NCBI GenBank assembly: GCA_025024175.1
Contig: QCXZ01000053.1
Coordinates: 13,516,001 to 13,580,000 of the forward strand
DNA length: 64,000 bases
Origin: Rhyzopertha dominica
Lineage: Eukaryota > Arthropoda > Insecta > Coleoptera > Bostrichidae
Reading direction: 5' to 3'
Of this stretch, positions 58,511 through 64,000 are shown one piece after another (the stretch's first letter is position 1; every line of letters starts with the position of its first letter). The notes under the pieces are model-generated. The model saw only the letters and a list, made by a program, of their open reading frames with translations, was not told where the DNA came from and ran no database searches. A program made the translations under genes and the position numbers.

Positions 58511-58600
58511 CGCGCACAAGTTGGCATCCTCCCATGTTAAAATAGCGGTAAAGTTGGCGTCCGGGGTAAGGTGGCATCCGATATACGGATGCCACCTTGA
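58509..58600. repeat. GC-richer block with GGCATCC motifs and a 13-bp hairpin
   Basis: After (TA)n, GTTGGCATCC, GTTGGCGTCCG and GGTGGCATCCG recur within 70 bp. AAGGTGGCATCCG (58568-58580) pairs perfectly with 58586-58598 over a five-base loop. It is reminiscent of the motif block after (TA)n at 8685-9030. Confidence 0.6.
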
Positions 58601-60361
58601 CTCACATGAAATATTTTAAGGACGGCTACTATGGGTTGTTCTCCATCCAATGAAGCGAAATTTAGCCGGACGTTATTTTGCACCAACCCCGACTCTTTGT
58701 ATATTGCCTAGTTCAGCGCAGTCTTCTGTAGTTGGCGCGACCATCGCATTCGGTATATACATGAGCGGTCGAGATTGCACTCAGAATGGCATCCAGGAAA
58801 ACTGGCAATTATGCGTACTTGCTGGGTACGTTGTATTTTGGAAAGTTAGCGAGATTTGTGCTCTTTTATGGGTCGCGTTAAGCATTTTTGAATAAATATG
58901 AATTGAAAATGTCTAAGAAGTACTAAAAAGAATAAGCAGGCCTTTGTCGTACCACACGTTTATAGTGTTTTCGGTGCTATGTTTTTTTTTTATGATGCAA
59001 TAGCCTTTTACTACAGTTTATTTAAAAAATAGGCGCTTAATTTCTCACAAAACGAGGGTGAAACGGTAATGCATAAGGGTATCTGCGTAAAATAGGATAG
59101 GAGTTCATCAAAAAGCGCAAAGCATACGCGGCCAGATAGAACAACTGCATAAGCGTGTTTAAAACAAAATCTGCCAAAAACAAAGATTCATATTATAAGT
59201 AGATGTTTTGAGAGGGCATATGAATTCTCTTGCACCTTTCATTTTCCACAGCGAAATTATTTAGTAAATACATTATGACATAGAAGAAAGCTTAAAAAAA
59301 TTATGAGATGATTTAGGCAAGACCTCAGTATTTTAAGCATTTGCAAAAAAGGGCAATCACATCGAATAAACTTATTCGTCTCGCTTAATAATTTTATTTT
59401 TATAATTAAAGTATCGAAACCTTCACTTAAAATCCAAACATTTTTTAATACAAATTGTTTAAAATAAACGAAAAAATTGCTATTCAAGGTCAATTAAAGC
59501 GAATTGAACGCCATTTTTACATTACATCATACTCACGTATTACACTAAAATATTTGCTGGTTTGATACTATAGTATAGTAGTACTGAAATGAGAAAACTG
59601 TGCATTCGAATTATTTGGTGGTAAACAGCGTAACTACAGTACATAAATCATTATTGTGAAATTACTACTGTATGTAATAATAAATAACCGACAAACAATA
59701 ACTTAGTAAAATGATAATAAGCAGTGCTTCTGTGAGCTTAATAGGTATTCGTTAAGTCATCGTTAGCCTGTAAGTAGCGGTGAAATTTGAAGACTCGTGG
59801 AATTTTAGGTGCGTACGGGAAATATGGTAGGTTGCTTGTAAACAAGCTTCAGACTCTTAATCGGATATTTTCAAATAGTTAAACTGAAAGCAAACTACAT
59901 GTAAAACCTTCAGCTTGTTTCTAATCTAAGTAGTTCTAATGTCTCAACGAGTGCACCATCTAAAGCTTTTCGTTTAGCGCAAAATTAAACGCGGTCAGTG
60001 CTTACAGTAATTTCCTAATGATTCTGTTCTACATAGTGAGCATTTCATAACGCTGGTTTAGAAGTTATTTTTCGGTTTTATGCACCAAAGGCCCATTACT
60101 TTCAATGAGACGCACGTAAAAATAGTTCTTTGGCGTCTGTGTTGGAACACGGAAAGAGCAATTTCACGTTTGTCCAAATACAAGTGCTAGTAATGCATGA
60201 GATACTGGCGATTGTTGTAGGAAAATTTAAATTTAAGGGCACATTTCATCCGATGTTAGGACGGAAAGCATTACAGGGTGTTGTAGTGCAGTTATCTCGA
60301 AACTATTTAGGTAGCTTGAAAACTGATTGAAGCCGATTGAATGTATGTGCTTTATCTACTT
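58601..60361. other. Unrecognised non-coding sequence
   Basis: No gene, RNA or repeat recognised. An 81-codon frame at 58650-58895 has no family resemblance. Confidence 0.45.
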
Positions 60362-62553
60362 CATTCGATTTATCAGATAACTCTGACGATCGCTTCAACC
60401 TCAAACAGACATTACCAGATAGATAACAACATTATAATAAACTCAGATGTGCAGAATTTTGTTTACGTCCCCTATTTTACAGGGGCTGTAAAGTAGCGTT
60501 GTAAAATTCTCTGACCTGCATTTTGAGGGCCGACTTCCTAGTTTCGGCAAGATCAAAGGTGTGGTGGACGTGGGAATTTTTATTTCCTTATTTGCCAAAT
60601 GTTTTTTCTGATTCAGACTGCTTTATTTTCAAAAGCTCCAAAAGGTTCATTTTTTTACCTTCCCTTTCGAAATATCGTTTTCATGTAAGTATAATGATTA
60701 TTTTTTATGCAATGGCACCTGTTGTGCTTTTATTTTAATAGCTCAACTTGATTGTTCTATGTATACAATATCGCATTGCATACATTTTAGTTGGTAAATA
60801 CCGCTTTTGATTTTTGGTTTATTGTTAACAAGACGTCCCAAATTGCACTTAATTATCTCTATTACTTTTATTCCGAATCTATTCAACCTATTTTTAACGC
60901 AAACGCAAACACTAACACCGTTAAAATAATTTTCTGCGGCGTAAATATGTTATTTATCATTTATATTAACATTGTACGGCATTCTTTGTAGTCTCACCGC
61001 CAGTGGGGTAAATTGGTATTTGTCTTCAAAGAGACTTTACTTAAAGTAAATGTGATCTAATCCTATTTGGTTTAATAATCAATGTAAGTTCTATGTTTTT
61101 ACAGCAGGCTATATGAATATTAAGTGTAACAATAACTTGTGAAAAAAGGGCCATACAGCGAGCAATAACCATTTGGATCGACTTGGAAATCAGAAAGTGG
61201 CACACACGTCAGCAAAACCCGGGTGAACATTTAAAATTAGTTGACAAATAATTACATAAAAACTGCTAAACATAATTTTTATGAGATAACTAACGACATC
61301 TACAGCGATGTTCAAATGCTAGTTTGCTCATCAAATAGAAAATAGAATTAAAATCAACTCGGTTAATCCCCGGTGCGAATTTAAATTCAATAATCGTTTA
61401 GTCAACCTTACGAATGCACATTTTACACAGGCAAAACAAAAATAATTAAATAAAAATCTAAAATGTAACTCAACTTTACCAGTGTCTAAAAAAGAATTTG
61501 AAATCAGAATTAGCGTTGGACTAATAAGTCAACTGAAGATACGAAAGACAAAAAGTACGCGGATGCAGATACGATATCAAATGAATACAACGCTGCTATT
61601 CGTATAAAATGTAGAAATCGAAAAAAGCATAAAACAAAAATGTACAGATAATTCACTATTTATTAAAACCAGATGAATACCGAACTAAACTAAATGATTT
61701 ATTGAATACAAAAAGCTTTTCTAAGTTTGATTCAGATCTCACAGGCTAGATCCAAATAGATGTCACTAGCATTGTAAAATCTTTGAAACACTTGATATTA
61801 AACGAAGAAAAGTACAAATTAAGAATAATGAACCCCTGTATTCCAATTCTATATGGTCTCCCAAAAATTCAACTCTCAGACCGGTCGTTTTTTACATTAA
61901 TGATCCATTACGCAAATTTACCAACAACGTTTTAACAGGTTCAACTGAATGCCAATCTATTCAGCTTGAAGAATTCCATAATAGGTTTCGCGAAAAAGGT
62001 AAAATAATTATCAGTACCAAATAATGCTTTCCTTGTGTCTTCTGATGTGTCTAATCTTTTCGCTTCTATACCTCTATCAAAAATTTAATAGAAAACTGCC
62101 ACCTATCAAACACAGAAAACATAACTATCAAATAGTGTGGAAATTTGCATGCATCAAAGTTATTTTACGTTGAATGGGTTCGCCATTGTCTCTAATCTTG
62201 GTCGAAATATTCAAATAAAAGCAAAACAGGTTTTGCTGAAAACGACATCAAAATCTTACGTTGCGAAGGGAAAAGTAAAAAACAAAACCTTTTAGATCTT
62301 TTAGAAATAAAATAGGTCAGCATCAGAAAACACAATTGGCAAATACGAAAATAGAAATTCTCACGTCCAGTACGCCTTTGACTTTGCCGAAACTAGGAAA
62401 TCGGCCCTCAAACTCCAGGGCAGAGGATTTTACAATGCTACTTTACAACCCCTGTAAAATATGCAACAGAAGCAAAATTTTGCACATCTAACGCTATAAT
62501 GATAATGATCGTTTGAGGTCGAAACGATCTTTAGAATTATCTGATAAATCGAG
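60362..62553 (+). mobile_element. Old Penelope-like element relic with inverted ends
   Basis: The left arm (60362-60561) and right arm (62377-62553) are diverged inverted copies. The block GCCGAAACTAGGAAATCGGC near 62391 is mirrored near 60531-60550. Between them, about 61650-62090 on the plus strand gives broken RT matches: an ILYGLPKIQ block, an RPVV-like segment, and NAFLVSSDVSNLFASIPL, the PLE form of the RT motif with the catalytic Asp. Stops and shifts are frequent. The arms keep a degraded GAAAC motif at about 62520. Confidence 0.65.
61640..62100 (+). pseudogene. PLE reverse transcriptase fragment, degraded
   Basis: Successive frames show LKPDEYRTKLNDLL, IPILYGLPKIQ and NAFLVSSDVSNLFASIPL, in the order found in PLE RTs (fingers, then the palm Asp motif). 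Frame changes and stops separate them. No YxDD block was found downstream. Confidence 0.6.
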
Positions 62554-64000
62554 CGAGACCATTTGTCAACATGAGCACTGTATGAGCTTATAGACTCATT
62601 GCGGTCCCTGTCATAAAATGGTTGATAGTCCGAATTTAAATATCTGTTACGGCCAACGGCAGGCAAGTCGGCAAAACAGGCCCACAATTCTATTATAACT
62701 GCTTCATTGCATTGTCATAAATTATGGCTGATGTTATTATTTCGCTATTTGTACGTGTTTTTACGTTTTACTTACAAAGACTTGAGATGCAACAAGTTAT
62801 ATATGATATCCTAGAAATAATAAAATTCGTGATTGGCGTCTAATATATAATTTATTTCTTAATTGCTTAGTTATTTTTAAAGCAATTTGTGCTGTTGGAA
62901 GAAAAATTGTATACGTTCTGCTTAACAAACTGCTTCGGCACTCTGCACACAAATTAGGTGATAACTGCGTCAACGTTACCTTTTATATTTAGGGATTGCT
63001 AATGCTTAGACGAGGTTGAACTTAATGGTGATCAGTGCGGCTAAAACATATATGAATTTGAGCTATAGCTGCTTATTTAATATTTAATAACTTGGAACTG
63101 GTTTGAGAAAACTTGTCTGATACAGAAGAAATCCAATTATTGTGATGTAGAGGATAAGGATGATGTTTTTCAATTTCTGTTTTGTAATTAATAAATATCG
63201 CTTTCATTCCAATAACCAAAATGTAATATTAAATAAATGTAATTATAAGTAATGTGCAATCGAATCACATTTTTATCTTTTATTTTTACGGCAAGATGGC
63301 GAGAAAGGACAGGTACTTTAATATAAACCAACAAAATCAAGAATTTTCAGCTCCAATAAATATGATTTTTCTTAAGGTATAGAGTATAGCTGACTTCTTG
63401 AACGACAAATAAAGTAGGAAATTTAATCTATATTGAAACTGAAAAGCGGTAATTAATTTTAAAAAAATAGTGTATCTACTACTTGTTCCTTGTTATAAAC
63501 TTTATCAGACCACATTAAAAACTTATATTTAATGCTCCTATATCTTGTCTTTCTATCTCATGTTCAGTATACATGTTTGAATGTGATAAGGTTCCAAAAA
63601 AAAGATGCACACAGGCACTAGTGTTTACATTCTTATTTGTTGATAGCATGTTGTTTTTTGATGCAAGAATAGCATATAAGTCGTTTTATGTGCAAAAAAT
63701 AAAATGTAATGCAAAATTAATAATTCTCATATAAGCTACCAGCACCTACCCATCAGATTTGGAACCTCTGTTTCAAGAGTATCAATTTCGTAATATGAAA
63801 GATGCCAAGAACCATTAACCTAGGGTGAAATATATTCTCTGTTTGTTTTTTCTGCATAATTTTGTTTTAGATAGAAAATGACGATATTCATCAAATCTGT
63901 GTAAAATTTATTCCCATATCCTGCTATTTGATTTTTTGCAAATGAAATGATAACGAAATAAATTGTTGAGTAACATTCTGTTTTAGGCATAATAAGTTGG
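62554..64000. other. Unrecognised non-coding sequence
   Basis: AT-rich. No coding, RNA or repeat feature that I can support. Confidence 0.45.

Overview
The window looks like an AT-rich nuclear genome segment from an insect or close arthropod relative. The evidence is a spliced DEAD-box helicase gene with multi-kilobase introns, an errantivirus with an env gene, a Tc1 transposon, ISL2EU, Crypton and piggyBac-type elements, Penelope-like elements, and long satellite arrays. I cannot name the species. Scattered N bases mark unresolved positions.

Left third (1-20,900): one host gene on the minus strand, orthologous to DDX47/Rrp3. It has four visible exons (19515-19682, 16155-16817, 1248-1471, 775-907) and runs off the left edge before its 3' end. 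Its introns, mainly the 14.7 kb second one, hold a short MITE at the window start, a 3.6 kb ISL2EU-type transposon with about 1 kb inverted termini and a decayed transposase, a 230 bp MITE, a mariner-like relic, and (TA)n-linked repeats. One of those repeats carries a palindrome with two hammerhead-like cores.

Middle (20,935-54,110): about 33 kb dominated by satellite DNA. Families A and B (both about 120-125 bp) look like diverged versions of one monomer and alternate at recurrent junctions. A third, unrelated family C has a period of about 250 bp. Nested in the arrays are an 8.27 kb errantivirus (25187-33451, minus strand, 272 bp LTRs differing at one base, TACC duplication), a piggyBac-like MITE (TTAA duplication), a Tc1 element with an apparently complete DD34E transposase, and three copies of a small element carrying a hammerhead ribozyme.

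Right part (54,110-64,000): a broken Crypton-type tyrosine recombinase, a Penelope-like element (truncated RT end plus GIY-YIG nuclease) between inverted arms that each contain a hammerhead core, and an older degraded Penelope-like element. The rest is unrecognised non-coding DNA.

The two most unusual points are a TARG1/OARD1-like macro domain inside the errantivirus Pol between RNase H and integrase, and well-formed type I hammerhead ribozymes in a small mobile element within the satellite. The abundant satellite A monomer shares a 12-base core with that ribozyme.
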